Shown piece after piece: positions 1-6,839 of a stretch of 10,248 nt of DNA. The stretch comes from Syntrophaceae bacterium UBA1163 (GTDB lineage Bacteria > Desulfobacterota > BSN033 > UBA1163). A program made the position numbers and the translations under genes. The notes beneath the pieces are model-generated. The model saw nothing but the letters and a program-made list of their open reading frames with translations, was not told where the DNA came from and did no database searches. Each line of letters starts with the position of its first letter. The stretch's first letter is position 1. The DNA lies in contig DBZJ01000004.1 in the NCBI GenBank assembly GCA_002311635.1, forward strand, positions 1 to 10,248, read 5' to 3'.

Positions 1-537
1 AATTTTTAGAGGAACCCTAAAGATATATTAGTAAAGGATATTTTGAAAACGACTCTGTAAATGATTGAACGGGCGAATTGCTTTGACTAAAAATTAGCAG
101 CGAAGCGGAAAAGAATTGAAGGTTGTGTTGGAATGAATAGAGTCGGGATCCAAGACGTGGATATCGAATGCAGGAGTCAATTCTTGATGCAGGGGAGTTG
201 AATTTAAAATTACGACGGTTGGATCGTCGTGCGTAATGAGTGAGCGGAACGGACAGTGATTGGCCAGCTGGACTTGCTTACCATGGGCAAAAGGGATCCC
301 ACCCGCTAATCGATGGGCCATGTTCAACGGAGGCACCCCGAATAAAATAACGATGAGGAGCGTCGATGGAACAAGAATTAATAATTTGTGCCTTCGTAGC
401 ATAAGAAATCTTTAGATCAACTTTTAACTTAACCCTGACTTTAAAGCAAGCAACTCCAGGATCCTTGTAGCCATCAACCCAAATCTGAGTCCAACTCATC
501 TCTATTGTAGTGCGTCGTAAATCTCTTTACTTTGATT
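1..537. other. Left-edge region without a confident gene
   Basis: No recognisable gene is seen here. Two overlapping minus-strand reading frames exist (94-402 and 278-499), but they lie in different frames, lack clear Shine-Dalgarno sequences and match no family I know. The first 93 bases are AT-rich and show nothing I can name. The region lies downstream of the arsenic operon and of a palindromic repeat, which fits an operon boundary or decayed DNA. Confidence 0.5.
94..402 (-). CDS. Doubtful hypothetical exported protein (102 aa)
   Basis: I do not recognise this frame. Its N-terminus looks like a signal peptide or membrane anchor: basic MLRRHK, then a hydrophobic stretch at about residues 7-22. 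The rest is polar and has only two Cys (about residue 50 and the last residue). There is no convincing ribosome binding site: the bases before the ATG read AAAGATTTCTT. A second frame (278-499) overlaps it. It is followed by no gene within the window. It could be a real small secreted protein, the end of a decayed gene, or a chance frame. Confidence 0.22.
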   Translation of the reverse strand: MLRRHKLLILVPSTLLIVILFGVPPLNMAHRLAGGIPFAHGKQVQLANHCPFRSLITHDDPTVVILNSTPLHQELTPAFDIHVLDPDSIHSNTTFNSFPLRC

Positions 538-605
538 GTCATTCCGGGCTTGACCCGGAATCCAGTCTTTTAGCCCCTCTGGATTCCTGCTTTCGCAAGA
601 ATGAC
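538..605. repeat. Palindromic dispersed-repeat unit (REP/MITE-like)
   Basis: A 68-base imperfect palindrome. The outer arms are GTCATTC (538-544) and GAATGAC (599-605), and the inner arms are GGAATCCAG and CTGGATTCC. Each half has its own small hairpin: CCGGG...CCCGG on the left, and TTCCTGC...GCAAGAA with one mismatch on the right. This layout is typical of dispersed intergenic palindromes found in many proteobacterial genomes. It sits about 50 bases after the arsC stop, where its hairpins could also protect or end the operon transcript, though no U-run follows. Confidence 0.7.
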
Positions 606-652
606 CGTTTTTGATGCCACACTATACGTGAAGAAATGTTGGACGCATTACA

Positions 653-1066
653 CTATTCGATTTCTTTAAGTAGAGCTCTGACCCTCTCTTCGATCATATC
701 CCTGATCTTCCTGAAGGTATCCAGCGATTTTCCTTTGGGATCTGGAATCTCCCACTCAATCACTTTTTTCGCAAGGATGGCTGGGCATGCCTCTTCACAC
801 CCCATCGTGATAAGATAATCCATCTGGAGGGGAGGAAGATCATTCAAGCCTTTGGGTCTCCTGGCAGAGAGATCAATCCCTTTCTCGTTCATAACCTCGA
901 TGACAAGCGGGTCAATCTCAGATGAGGGGCGAGAACCAGCACTGTGGGCGTCTATCTTCCCATCTCCAAGACGTTCAGCAAACCCCTGTGCCATTTGACT
1001 CCGCCGGGCATTTTCAACACAGACAAAAACGATTTTCCGCTTTTCTCTCATCTCTTCACCTTTCAT
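653..1066 (-). CDS. arsC: Arsenate reductase ArsC, low-molecular-weight phosphatase type
   Basis: Cytoplasmic enzyme that reduces arsenate to arsenite, normally recycled by thioredoxin. Counting from the ATG at 1066 (137 aa), the phosphatase P-loop CVENARRS begins at Cys16, the nucleophile. A Cys90-x3-Cys94 pair (MGCEEACP) supplies the relay cysteines, and the IPDPKG segment near residue 108 carries the catalytic Asp typical of the fold. The length fits the family. The ATG overlaps the acr3 stop as ATGA, which suggests translational coupling. A second ATG at 1051 (132 aa) has a better ribosome site, GGTG five bases upstream, so either start is possible. It is the last gene of the operon, after the arsenite pump that handles its product. 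Confidence 0.93.
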   Translation of the reverse strand: MKGEEMREKRKIVFVCVENARRSQMAQGFAERLGDGKIDAHSAGSRPSSEIDPLVIEVMNEKGIDLSARRPKGLNDLPPLQMDYLITMGCEEACPAILAKKVIEWEIPDPKGKSLDTFRKIRDMIEERVRALLKEIE

Positions 1067-2157
1067 GGCTCGCAGGCCACGTGACAAACCCCTGTCGGTG
1101 TTTCCACCGCATAGGGAAAGTATTTTCTCTTAAACCAGAGAGCCACGTTGACCAGGCTAATCAACACCGGCACCTCCAATAGAGGGCCTATGACAGCAGC
1201 AAAGGCCTGGCCCGAGTTGACCCCGAACACGGCGACGGCGACAGCGATGGCCAGCTCGAAATTATTGGATGCGGCCGTAAAACTCAAAGTCGTGGATTGT
1301 TCGTAAGTGGCTCCAACCTTCATCGATAAATAGAAAGAGACAAAGAACATGACCACGAAGTAGATGAATAATGGAATCGCTACCCGGACGACATGGAGTG
1401 GAAGCTGAACAATGAATTCTCCTTTTAGGGAGAACATAACCAGGATAGTAAAGAGGAGGGCAATCAAAGTGATTGGACTGATCTTGGGGATGAATTTCTC
1501 CTCGTACCATTCCCGTCCAAGCGTCTTGAGGCCGATGATCCTCGAAAGCACACCGGCGATGAAAGGAATCCCTAAATAAATGAAGACACTCTCTGCGATC
1601 TGACCGATCGTGATCTTGACCGCCATTCCCTTCAGTCCCAGCCAGGGTGGCAGGACGGTAATGAATATGTAGGCATAAACTGAGAAGAAAAGGACTTGAA
1701 AGATCGAATTGAAAGCCACAAGTCCGGCGCAGTATTCTCTGTCTCCGGAGGCGAGATCATTCCAAACGATGACCATGGCGATGCATCGGGCTAACCCGAT
1801 TAAAATTAACCCGACCATGTACTCGTAGTAGCCAGAGAGGAAAGTGATGGCCAAAAGGAACATGAGGATAGGACCGATGATCCAGTTTTGAACCAAGGAC
1901 AAGGCCAGCACCCGGTAATTCCTGAAGACCTGGCCCAGCTTTTCGTATCTCACCTTGGCCAGTGGCGGATACATCATCAGAATAAGCCCAATGGCAATGG
2001 GGATGTTGGTCGTCCCAACCTGGAACTGATTCCAGAAACCAACCACTCCTGGGTACAGATATCCCCAACCTACACCGACAAACATCGCAAGAAAGATCCA
2101 CAATGTCAGAAAGCGGTCCAGAAAAGAGAGTCTTTTGCTCATCCGCTCTTCAACCAT
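1063..2157 (-). CDS. acr3: Arsenite efflux transporter, ACR3 family
   Basis: Inner-membrane pump that expels arsenite. The 364-residue protein has about ten hydrophobic segments, usual for ACR3. The conserved Cys of the fourth membrane segment (Cys125 in GLARCIAM) and the conserved Glu in SNNFELAIA (Glu301) are both present, as is the N-terminal [16 protein letters not shown] signature. I chose the ATG at 2157 because AGGAGG lies nine bases before it. The ATG at 2166 (three residues longer) directly abuts that GGAGG, too close for good initiation. It starts just after the Fe-S gene and overlaps arsC by four bases. An oddity is a short hydrophilic tail ending in C-H-V-A-C-E-P, two extra cysteines after the last membrane segment. 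Confidence 0.95.
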   Translation of the reverse strand: MVEERMSKRLSFLDRFLTLWIFLAMFVGVGWGYLYPGVVGFWNQFQVGTTNIPIAIGLILMMYPPLAKVRYEKLGQVFRNYRVLALSLVQNWIIGPILMFLLAITFLSGYYEYMVGLILIGLARCIAMVIVWNDLASGDREYCAGLVAFNSIFQVLFFSVYAYIFITVLPPWLGLKGMAVKITIGQIAESVFIYLGIPFIAGVLSRIIGLKTLGREWYEEKFIPKISPITLIALLFTILVMFSLKGEFIVQLPLHVVRVAIPLFIYFVVMFFVSFYLSMKVGATYEQSTTLSFTAASNNFELAIAVAVAVFGVNSGQAFAAVIGPLLEVPVLISLVNVALWFKRKYFPYAVETPTGVCHVACEP

Positions 2158-2175
2158 CTCATTCATCCTCCTCTG

Positions 2176-2736
2176 TCATGGATTTATCTCCTTAGAGGTA
2201 GTCATATACCCTGCGGCCCGAAGAAGTTCAAGCAGAACTTTCTGTTTTCCCTGAAATTCCCCTGAAAAAAGAGGATCACATTTCATAATATCTATGTCTT
2301 GTGCAACCAATTTGACAGCAAAGGCAAGGCAAGCCTGTTCACCACATTGTTTGCAATTTGTCCCTGGAAGAAGTTTGAAAATATCCAGTGCCTTGAGTTC
2401 GGCTGCCATGGAATAGTTGGGTTCGATTTGATCTCGTTTCTCGTAAGTTTCGTTGATCAGATCCTTTAGCCATTTTAGAATTTCTTCTGCTTCATTCTCA
2501 TCTTCAATTTTGGCCAACGTGATATGGTGCGCATGAAGAGTAAACAGTTTTCCGTCCTTCCTGATGGTTAAGGTTAAAGCCGGATGATTATAAATACAAC
2601 CCTTCAGGACCGCGTTCAGAAAAGGGAATACCTCAGGAATTTCATCCGAAACATCTGCAATCACCCGGATCTTTTCTGGATCGGCCAAACAGGGAAGCGT
2701 TCGTGAAATTTTATATGAGTGAAGAAGCATTTTCAT
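2176..2736 (-). CDS. Fe-S cluster protein with four-Cys (PF04060-type) motif
   Basis: Predicted cytoplasmic 186-residue protein. The C-terminal part carries Cys128-x2-Cys131-x4-Cys136-x16-Cys153 inside LPGTNCKQCGEQACLAFA. This is the 4Fe-4S binding signature shared with the corrinoid Fe-S protein of acetyl-CoA synthase and with the RnfB/RsxB group. The N-terminal 110 residues have no motif I recognise, though they contain a His-rich LHAHHIT segment near residue 70 and two isolated Cys (16 and 47). It lies three bases after ccdA and ten bases before the acr3 ribosome site, so it is in the operon. An electron-transfer or redox role beside arsenic metabolism is inferred only. Confidence 0.8.
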   Translation of the reverse strand: MKMLLHSYKISRTLPCLADPEKIRVIADVSDEIPEVFPFLNAVLKGCIYNHPALTLTIRKDGKLFTLHAHHITLAKIEDENEAEEILKWLKDLINETYEKRDQIEPNYSMAAELKALDIFKLLPGTNCKQCGEQACLAFAVKLVAQDIDIMKCDPLFSGEFQGKQKVLLELLRAAGYMTTSKEINP

Positions 2737-2739
2737 GCC

Positions 2740-3435
2740 CTATAGGGTAATCCCTGAATAAACCATGTAGACTCCCACGAGAAAAACGATAGAACCTCCG
2801 ATCCTTTTTCCCCATGTTGCCACATTTGATATCCCTTTAAATCTAATAAAACCCTCTGCAAAGCCCGCGGCGACCCCAGCCAAAAAAATCAGTGCACAAT
2901 GGCCGATTGCGTAGACAAACAACAGAGATGTTCCGTAAAGGATCTCTCCTTTTGAGGCGACGAAAGTGAGGATCAGGACGAGGATTGGGGTAGCGCACGG
3001 AGAAGACACAATACCAAAGATGAGGCCGAGGAGCAAAGCTCCCAGTATCCCCCTTTGTTTCGGTTGAAGATGCAGGGGACCGGGCAGGTTCCACTCATAA
3101 AGACCAATCAGCTGGAGGCCGATGGCCACAGCAATTCCGCCTACGACGAAGTACCATGTGCGGCCGGCCACGCCAAAAAGTCCCCCGATAAACGAAGCAA
3201 TGGCCCCTAAAATTGTAAACGTGATCGACAGCCCGAGGATGAAGGTCAGAGAATAGAGCAGAGCCTTGCGGCGATCTCCTCCTGAATATCCTCCTACGTA
3301 TCCGATGACCAACGGAATGGTAGCCAATACGCAGGGGCTTGAGGAAGAGAGGATGCCTCCTACAAAAACTCCCAGGTAGGCGAGAAAGGGGTTTCCACTG
3401 AGCGATTGGGAAAGATGATTGAGAAGGGTTTCCAT
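2740..3435 (-). CDS. ccdA: CcdA/DsbD-type transmembrane thiol-redox transporter
   Basis: Polytopic inner-membrane protein of 231 residues with about six membrane segments. The family moves reducing equivalents from cytoplasmic thioredoxin to periplasmic thiol proteins. The paired cysteines are Cys35 (SSSPCVLATIPL) and Cys147 (SSPCATPILVLIL), each in the conserved Pro-Cys setting of the two half repeats. It begins three bases after the stop of the exported thioredoxin gene, so that protein is the obvious partner. The pair resembles ccdA-thioredoxin couples used in cytochrome c maturation, but its place between thioredoxins and acr3 suggests a role in the arsenic operon. The symbol marks family membership rather than a proven role. 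Confidence 0.88.
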   Translation of the reverse strand: METLLNHLSQSLSGNPFLAYLGVFVGGILSSSSPCVLATIPLVIGYVGGYSGGDRRKALLYSLTFILGLSITFTILGAIASFIGGLFGVAGRTWYFVVGGIAVAIGLQLIGLYEWNLPGPLHLQPKQRGILGALLLGLIFGIVSSPCATPILVLILTFVASKGEILYGTSLLFVYAIGHCALIFLAGVAAGFAEGFIRFKGISNVATWGKRIGGSIVFLVGVYMVYSGITL

Positions 3436-3438
3436 GGG

Positions 3439-3837
3439 TCATTTAACCCCCATTTGCTGGAATATCTTCTTGATCGCTTCTTTGTCCATAAACCCTTCGT
3501 GCCGAAAAACCTCGTTGTTCTTTGAATCATAGAAAACCTGTGTTGGAATGAGGCGAATCCGATTTGCCATGGTAAGCGGGGGGTCCTGGTCAATCTCAAG
3601 GATCCTTATAATGACACGGTCCTTGTACTCTTCTGACAGTTCCTTTAGGATTGGCGCCATCGCCTTACATGGGATACACTTGCCCCTTCCGAAATCCAGG
3701 AGCTTCGGAAGGGGGACCTGGGCAATTTCTCTTGGAAACCGTCGATCTACGGAAGGCTCTGAGAAAGTGGCTTTACACGGAAAAACAAAGATCGTGAAAA
3801 TCACTAAAGTTAAAAATAGGATATTTCCCTTTTTCAT
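3439..3837 (-). CDS. Exported thioredoxin-fold protein with CIPC active site
   Basis: A 132-residue protein whose N-terminus (MKKG, then hydrophobic residues 5-20) is a signal peptide or membrane anchor, so the thioredoxin domain should face the periplasm. A lipoprotein box is not convincing: Cys21 follows F-P. The active site is Cys54-Ile-Pro-Cys57 in FGRGKCIPCKAM, and the cis-Pro is Pro98 in RLIPTQVF. The start has AGGAGAGGAG just upstream. It sits between a small unknown gene (gap 22 bases) and ccdA (gap 3 bases). The likely job is to take electrons from the CcdA protein and reduce periplasmic disulfides or an arsenic-related target; the substrate is unknown. Confidence 0.87.
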   Translation of the reverse strand: MKKGNILFLTLVIFTIFVFPCKATFSEPSVDRRFPREIAQVPLPKLLDFGRGKCIPCKAMAPILKELSEEYKDRVIIRILEIDQDPPLTMANRIRLIPTQVFYDSKNNEVFRHEGFMDKEAIKKIFQQMGVK

Positions 3838-3859
3838 CGGTTCTCCTCTCCTATGGGAA

Positions 3860-4033
3860 TTACGGTGCTTCGAAAGAACGGACTAAACGGCCTCTTCCGG
3901 CCTGATCAAGTTGAGGTTTAAGGCACTGTTTTAGAAACAAAAGCGCCTCCACCTTGTCCTCGTCGAGGAGAATCCTCGTGAGTCTTAGAGTATCTTCAGC
4001 AGTCAATTTGAGTATGATCGATTCGTTCGTCAT
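3860..4033 (-). CDS. Small unknown protein A (57 aa), paralogue of the gene at 4141-4290
   Basis: I do not recognise a named family. The frame starts with ATG at 4033, preceded by GGAGG at seven bases, and ends 22 bases before the exported thioredoxin gene. The protein has a helical, charged core with RLTRILLDEDK around residues 17-27, then EALLFLKQCLKPQL. This core is nearly the same as in the next small gene upstream, with many silent base changes between them, which is the pattern of two coding copies under selection. The last dozen residues (after QAG) are not shared. One Cys (37) is conserved in both copies. Soluble and cytoplasmic by composition; role unknown. Confidence 0.72.
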   Translation of the reverse strand: MTNESIILKLTAEDTLRLTRILLDEDKVEALLFLKQCLKPQLDQAGRGRLVRSFEAP

Positions 4034-4110
4034 TTCTCCCCTCCGACTGGCTTAATTTTAGTCTTGAACAGCACTCGGCCTTAATGTCTACTGAAGGTAT
4101 CCTTTTGAGA

Positions 4111-4127
4111 AGGCTTATACGAAGCCT
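4111..4127. repeat. Short hairpin between the two small genes
   Basis: AGGCTT and AAGCCT form perfect six-base arms around a five-base loop in the 107-base gap between the paralogous small genes. In the minus-strand transcript this could be a processing or attenuation hairpin. No U-run follows, so a terminator is unlikely. Confidence 0.35.
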
Positions 4128-4140
4128 CGAAGACCGGCAC

Positions 4141-4290
4141 TCAATGATCCCTTGTCGCCTGCTCCAACTGAGGTTTGAGGCATTCTTTTAGAAATGCCAG
4201 GGCCTCCTCCTTGTCTTCATCAAGGAGAATTCTTGTTAGCCTTACTGTTTCCTCAGAGGTCACATTCAGTACAATCGGCTTGATCGTCAT
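4141..4290 (-). CDS. Small unknown protein B (49 aa), paralogue of the gene at 3860-4033
   Basis: Its ATG overlaps the stop of the two-domain thioredoxin gene as ATGA, so translation is probably coupled. The protein reads MTIKPIVLNV, then TSEETVRLTR, ILLDEDKEEA and LAFLKECLKP, ending QLEQATRDH. It lines up without gaps with the first 45 residues of the small protein encoded at 3860-4033. Shared residues include RLTRILLDEDK, the AL-FLK--CLKPQL segment and Cys37. The EExxRL and EDKxEAL spacing suggests two short helices. No motif points to a function. Conservation of two copies inside an arsenic operon argues that it is a real gene; a regulatory, chaperone or adaptor role is only a guess. Confidence 0.75.
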   Translation of the reverse strand: MTIKPIVLNVTSEETVRLTRILLDEDKEEALAFLKECLKPQLEQATRDH

Positions 4291-4781
4291 GCCTTTTCTT
4301 CCTCCAGCCATTTCTTAATCACCGATTTCATTGGAAGGATCCCTTTGGACTTAACTTTCCCGTTAATAACGAGCGCAGGCGTGGATGGATTTCCATACTG
4401 AGACATCAGGGCGGGGTCCGTTATATGGTTCAGGCTTGCTTTGATTCCTGTTTCGGAAAGAACAGCCATGACATCCTGCTCCAGTTTGTTGCAGGAATAA
4501 CAGCCCGGCCCGAGGATAGCCACTTCAAGGAACTCACCCTTTTCTTCCTCCATTTTCTCTCCCAAAGACCTTTTGAATTCCCTAAAAAGTGCTTTGGCAT
4601 ATCCCTCCTTAACGGATTGCGGGATATAATTCTTTTTTCCTGCCATTTCGACCAGCATCTGTTTTAAATCAGACTCAGGCATTCCTCTTTGAGCCTTCAA
4701 CTCCTCAAAGATTCCCTTCAGTCCCATGAGACCAACCTGCGTGTTGCCGACGAGAACCAGACGATAGTCCTTTTCCTGCAT
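4287..4781 (-). CDS. Two-domain thioredoxin-fold protein
   Basis: 164 residues. The C-terminal half (about 86-160) is a small archaeal/anaerobe-type thioredoxin with active site Cys94-Tyr-Ser-Cys97 (GPGCYSCNKL) and cis-Pro135 in NPSTPALVING. The N-terminal 80 residues form a separate region with VGNTQVGLMGLKGIFEEL and NYIPQSVKEGYAKALFREF. I have seen similar segments joined to such thioredoxins in arsenic operons of Desulfobacterota, but I know no function for it. The start is well supported by GGAGGAGG before the ATG. It lies 18 bases after the DGC gene and overlaps the following small gene by four bases. It could reduce ArsC or a partner protein; the N-terminal domain may choose the target. 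Confidence 0.85.
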   Translation of the reverse strand: MQEKDYRLVLVGNTQVGLMGLKGIFEELKAQRGMPESDLKQMLVEMAGKKNYIPQSVKEGYAKALFREFKRSLGEKMEEEKGEFLEVAILGPGCYSCNKLEQDVMAVLSETGIKASLNHITDPALMSQYGNPSTPALVINGKVKSKGILPMKSVIKKWLEEEKA

Positions 4782-4799
4782 GGCCTCCTCCAGATGATA

Positions 4800-5189
4800 T
4801 TAGATTCCCCTTCTTTTGGAGATGCATGAAGCCAAATAATTCGTCACTTTTTCTATATCGGAGGCGTTAAGATTGAAATCATGATTCTTTTCAATGCCGA
4901 AATCTGTGACCTGAACATACTCATCAATATTGAAACCACCATGTTCCAGCGTCTTCTTGGCACATGCCACCGGACAACCATCAATGGCAACAACTACTTT
5001 ACCCGCCTTTGTCGATTCGATTATCCCGCTCACATGGCCTCCAATTCCCGCCAAACAGAAAATCTTACCTACGCCATCTTCCGTCAATTTTACACCTACG
5101 TTATTGGCAATCTGCCCAACGTTGGACCCCCCTGAGCAGGAGAAAATCGAAATTTCAGTGGGCTGACATAAGCATTTCTCTTCTTCCAT
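4800..5189 (-). CDS. DGC-domain protein (putative zinc-binding)
   Basis: 129 residues of the DGC family (PF08859 type), named for the Asp-Gly-Cys motif seen here at residues 70-72 (VVVAIDGCPVACAKK). Other family features are CSGGSNVGQ (Cys18), CLAGIGGH (Cys45, His52) and Cys76. The protein has seven Cys in all, including C-x-C at residues 6-8. The family is described as putative zinc-binding; its reaction is not established. The ATG has AAGGAGGGG upstream. It follows the frameshifted thioredoxin by 15 bases and precedes the two-domain thioredoxin by 18. The Cys-rich composition would suit soft-metal or arsenite binding, which is inference. Confidence 0.85.
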   Translation of the reverse strand: MEEEKCLCQPTEISIFSCSGGSNVGQIANNVGVKLTEDGVGKIFCLAGIGGHVSGIIESTKAGKVVVAIDGCPVACAKKTLEHGGFNIDEYVQVTDFGIEKNHDFNLNASDIEKVTNYLASCISKRRGI

Positions 5190-5204
5190 TTTTGCCCCTC
5201 CTTT

Positions 5205-5437
5205 TTATTTGAGCCATTCTTTAATTTCGTCAACCTTTGGAATGTTCCCTGCTATTTTGATCACCCCGTCCACAGCCAGAGCCGGCAGCGCGAGCACGCC
5301 ATAATTAGTAATGGTCTCAAGGTCCAGCACTTTACTCACTTCGGCGCTGATGCCAAGTTCTTTGACCGCCTGCTTTGCTCGCTCTGTAATTTGACACATC
5401 TCATGCATCCAATACCCAGAATCTCAATTCTCCTCAT
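5205..5437 (-). pseudogene. Small thioredoxin gene with a one-base frameshift
   Basis: The 5' part, from ATG 5437 with GGAGG upstream, encodes MRRIEILGIGCMRCVKL, including the active site Cys-Met-Arg-Cys. The matching 3' part (ERAKQAVKELG onward, with YGVLALPALAVDGVIKIAG and a C-terminal EIKEWLK) is in another frame that ends at 5205. Alignment with the intact paralogue at 5554-5784 is gap-free in protein if one base is restored near 5385, just after the KL codons. Read straight, frame one gives only a short non-family tail. Possible causes are a recent mutation, a sequencing error or ribosomal frameshifting. The site (GTC AAA TTA CAG) is not a classic slippery heptamer, so programmed frameshifting is unlikely. 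Confidence 0.8.
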
Positions 5438-5553
5438 TGTCTTTACCTCCGCATCTAATCTTTCAGACTCATTACTGTGATTCTCGCCATGCGGACGACC
5501 AACCCTATACAGGAATAGGTTATTTACATTTCTTCCCTTCAAAAATTCATTTC

Positions 5554-5784
5554 CTATTTTATCCAACCTTCGATCTCTTCTGCTTTCGGAACTTTTCCAG
5601 CGACCTTCACCACCCCATCTATCGCTAGAGCTGGAGTGGATAACACCCCGTAGGTCATGATTTTCTGGATGTCTTCAACCTTGGTAACCTCGACTTCTTT
5701 GCCGCTCCGTTTAACGGCTTCAAGAACATTTTGATACAGCTTATTACAATTCGAACACCCCATGCCTAAAATCTCGATCTTCAT
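5554..5784 (-). CDS. Small thioredoxin-like redox protein (76 aa)
   Basis: Minimal thioredoxin fold of the type found in archaea and anaerobes (TIGR00412-like small redox-active disulfide protein). The active site is Cys10-Ser-Asn-Cys13 in GMGCSNCNKL, and the cis-Pro is Pro51 in GVLSTPALAIDG. The C-terminal VPKAEEIEGWIK helix is standard for the family. The ATG at 5784 is chosen because GGGAG lies eight bases before it and the family begins right there; the frame continues upstream to 5844 but without family sequence. It follows the permease gene by 46 bases. Genes for such thioredoxins often sit next to DUF318/ArsP permeases, so it probably serves that transporter or ArsC. Confidence 0.9.
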   Translation of the reverse strand: MKIEILGMGCSNCNKLYQNVLEAVKRSGKEVEVTKVEDIQKIMTYGVLSTPALAIDGVVKVAGKVPKAEEIEGWIK

Positions 5785-5830
5785 TTCACGTTCTCCCTTC
5801 ATTTTGAATTTTAGTCTTCTCTCATTTGAA

Positions 5831-6778
5831 TTACAAAATAGCATTAAAGAGATAGCCTATGATGATAATGGCCACAGTCACTATGCCTGCAAAAATAGCG
5901 ATCAGTTTAGGTTTAATGACCTTCCGTAAAATAATCATCTCCGGCGTGGAGATGGCCACGATGGACATCATGAAAGCGAGCGCCGTCCCCATGGGTAATC
6001 CCTTCTCTACTAGAGCCTGAACAATGGGAATAGCTCCTGCGGCGTTAGAATAAAGAGGAATCCCGATCAGAACGGCAATGGGCACAGCAAAGGGATTCCC
6101 CGGTCCAGCATACTTCAACACAAAATCCATGGGGACATAGCCGTGAATCCATGCCCCGAGGCCGATGCCAATGAGGACGAACAGCCACACTCGCCCAATA
6201 ATATCTTTGGTGTAGTCCCGAGCATAAGCAAATCGTTCCATCCAGGTGGGGGCAGCCATTGCGCTTTCGCCCATCTTAATCCGGTATACATAGTCTTCGA
6301 CCAGATGCTCCAGTTTTAGCTTTCCAATGATGATGCCTGCGAAAAAGGCAAGGGTGACCCCGGTGCCTATATAGATCATAGCGATCTTCCATCCGAACAA
6401 GCCCCAAAGCATGACCAAGGCGACTTCATTAACCGTAGGCGACGAAATCAGGAAAGAGAAAGTTATTCCAAGCGGGAGACCCGATTCTACAAAGCCAATG
6501 AACATGGGCACCGCCGAGCAGGAACAGAAAGGAGTGACGATCCCTAAACAAGCGGCCAAGAAATTGCCCACGTACTCGCGTCGATTGCCAAGCAGTTTAC
6601 GTGATCGTTCAGGGGGAAAGAAACTCCGGATGACAGCCACCACGAATATAATCACTACCAGAAGTAAAAAAACCTTCATGGAATCGTAAAAGAAAAAGTC
6701 AAGGGCTTCCCCTAACATGGTCCCAGGTTTAATCCCCATTAATTGATAAACCAAACTGTCAGCCAGATACTTCAACAT
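5831..6778 (-). CDS. Permease of the ArsP/DUF318 (PF03773) family
   Basis: Integral membrane protein of 315 residues with about eight hydrophobic segments in two halves. The family hallmark TPFCSCSAVPMF is present at about residues 82-93 (Cys85, Cys87), with SSPTVNEVAL near 121 and the second-half repeat PLYSNAAGAIPI near 240. Family members include ArsP, which exports trivalent organoarsenicals, and many uncharacterised permeases paired with small thioredoxins, as here. AAGGAG precedes the ATG by about eight bases. It lies 61 bases after arsR, with a candidate ArsR operator in the gap. The substrate is likely an arsenical because of the operon, but inorganic versus organic cannot be told from sequence. 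Confidence 0.88.
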   Translation of the reverse strand: MLKYLADSLVYQLMGIKPGTMLGEALDFFFYDSMKVFLLLVVIIFVVAVIRSFFPPERSRKLLGNRREYVGNFLAACLGIVTPFCSCSAVPMFIGFVESGLPLGITFSFLISSPTVNEVALVMLWGLFGWKIAMIYIGTGVTLAFFAGIIIGKLKLEHLVEDYVYRIKMGESAMAAPTWMERFAYARDYTKDIIGRVWLFVLIGIGLGAWIHGYVPMDFVLKYAGPGNPFAVPIAVLIGIPLYSNAAGAIPIVQALVEKGLPMGTALAFMMSIVAISTPEMIILRKVIKPKLIAIFAGIVTVAIIIIGYLFNAIL

Positions 6779-6802
6779 GAAACGTTCTCCTTAACCGATG
6801 GT

Positions 6803-6824
6803 CTGTTGGCAAAAAAACCAACAG
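6803..6824. promoter_or_regulatory. Second candidate ArsR operator (O2)
   Basis: Perfect inverted repeat CTGTTGG-N8-CCAACAG in the gap between arsR and the permease gene. Arm sequence and spacing are the same as in the operator upstream of arsR (shared core TGTTGG-N8-CCAACA). The N8 is a run of A, so no -10 box lies inside this copy. On RNA it would form a seven-pair hairpin with a U-rich loop, but no U-run follows, so it is not a standard terminator. It may be a roadblock operator or control an internal promoter. Confidence 0.68.
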
Positions 6825-6839
6825 CCGCTTTAAAAAAAA

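Noticed and set aside
278..499. Minus-strand 73-codon frame beginning MSWTQIW
   Set aside because: It overlaps another frame, has no good ribosome site and matches no family I recognise; kept only as part of the left-edge note.
1888..2265. Plus-strand frame of 125 codons opposite acr3
   Set aside because: It mirrors a strongly supported membrane protein gene and shows no family features or ribosome site.
5120..5129. CCAACGTTGG palindrome as another ArsR operator
   Set aside because: It lies inside the DGC coding sequence and lacks the eight-base spacer of the two real candidates.
5383..5396. Programmed -1 ribosomal frameshift in the thioredoxin gene
   Set aside because: The site is not of the X-XXY-YYZ type and re-pairing of the leucine tRNA would be poor; mutation or error is simpler.
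6803..6824. Rho-independent terminator after arsR
   Set aside because: The hairpin has its T-run in the loop, with none following the stem; the sequence match to the arsR operator explains it better.
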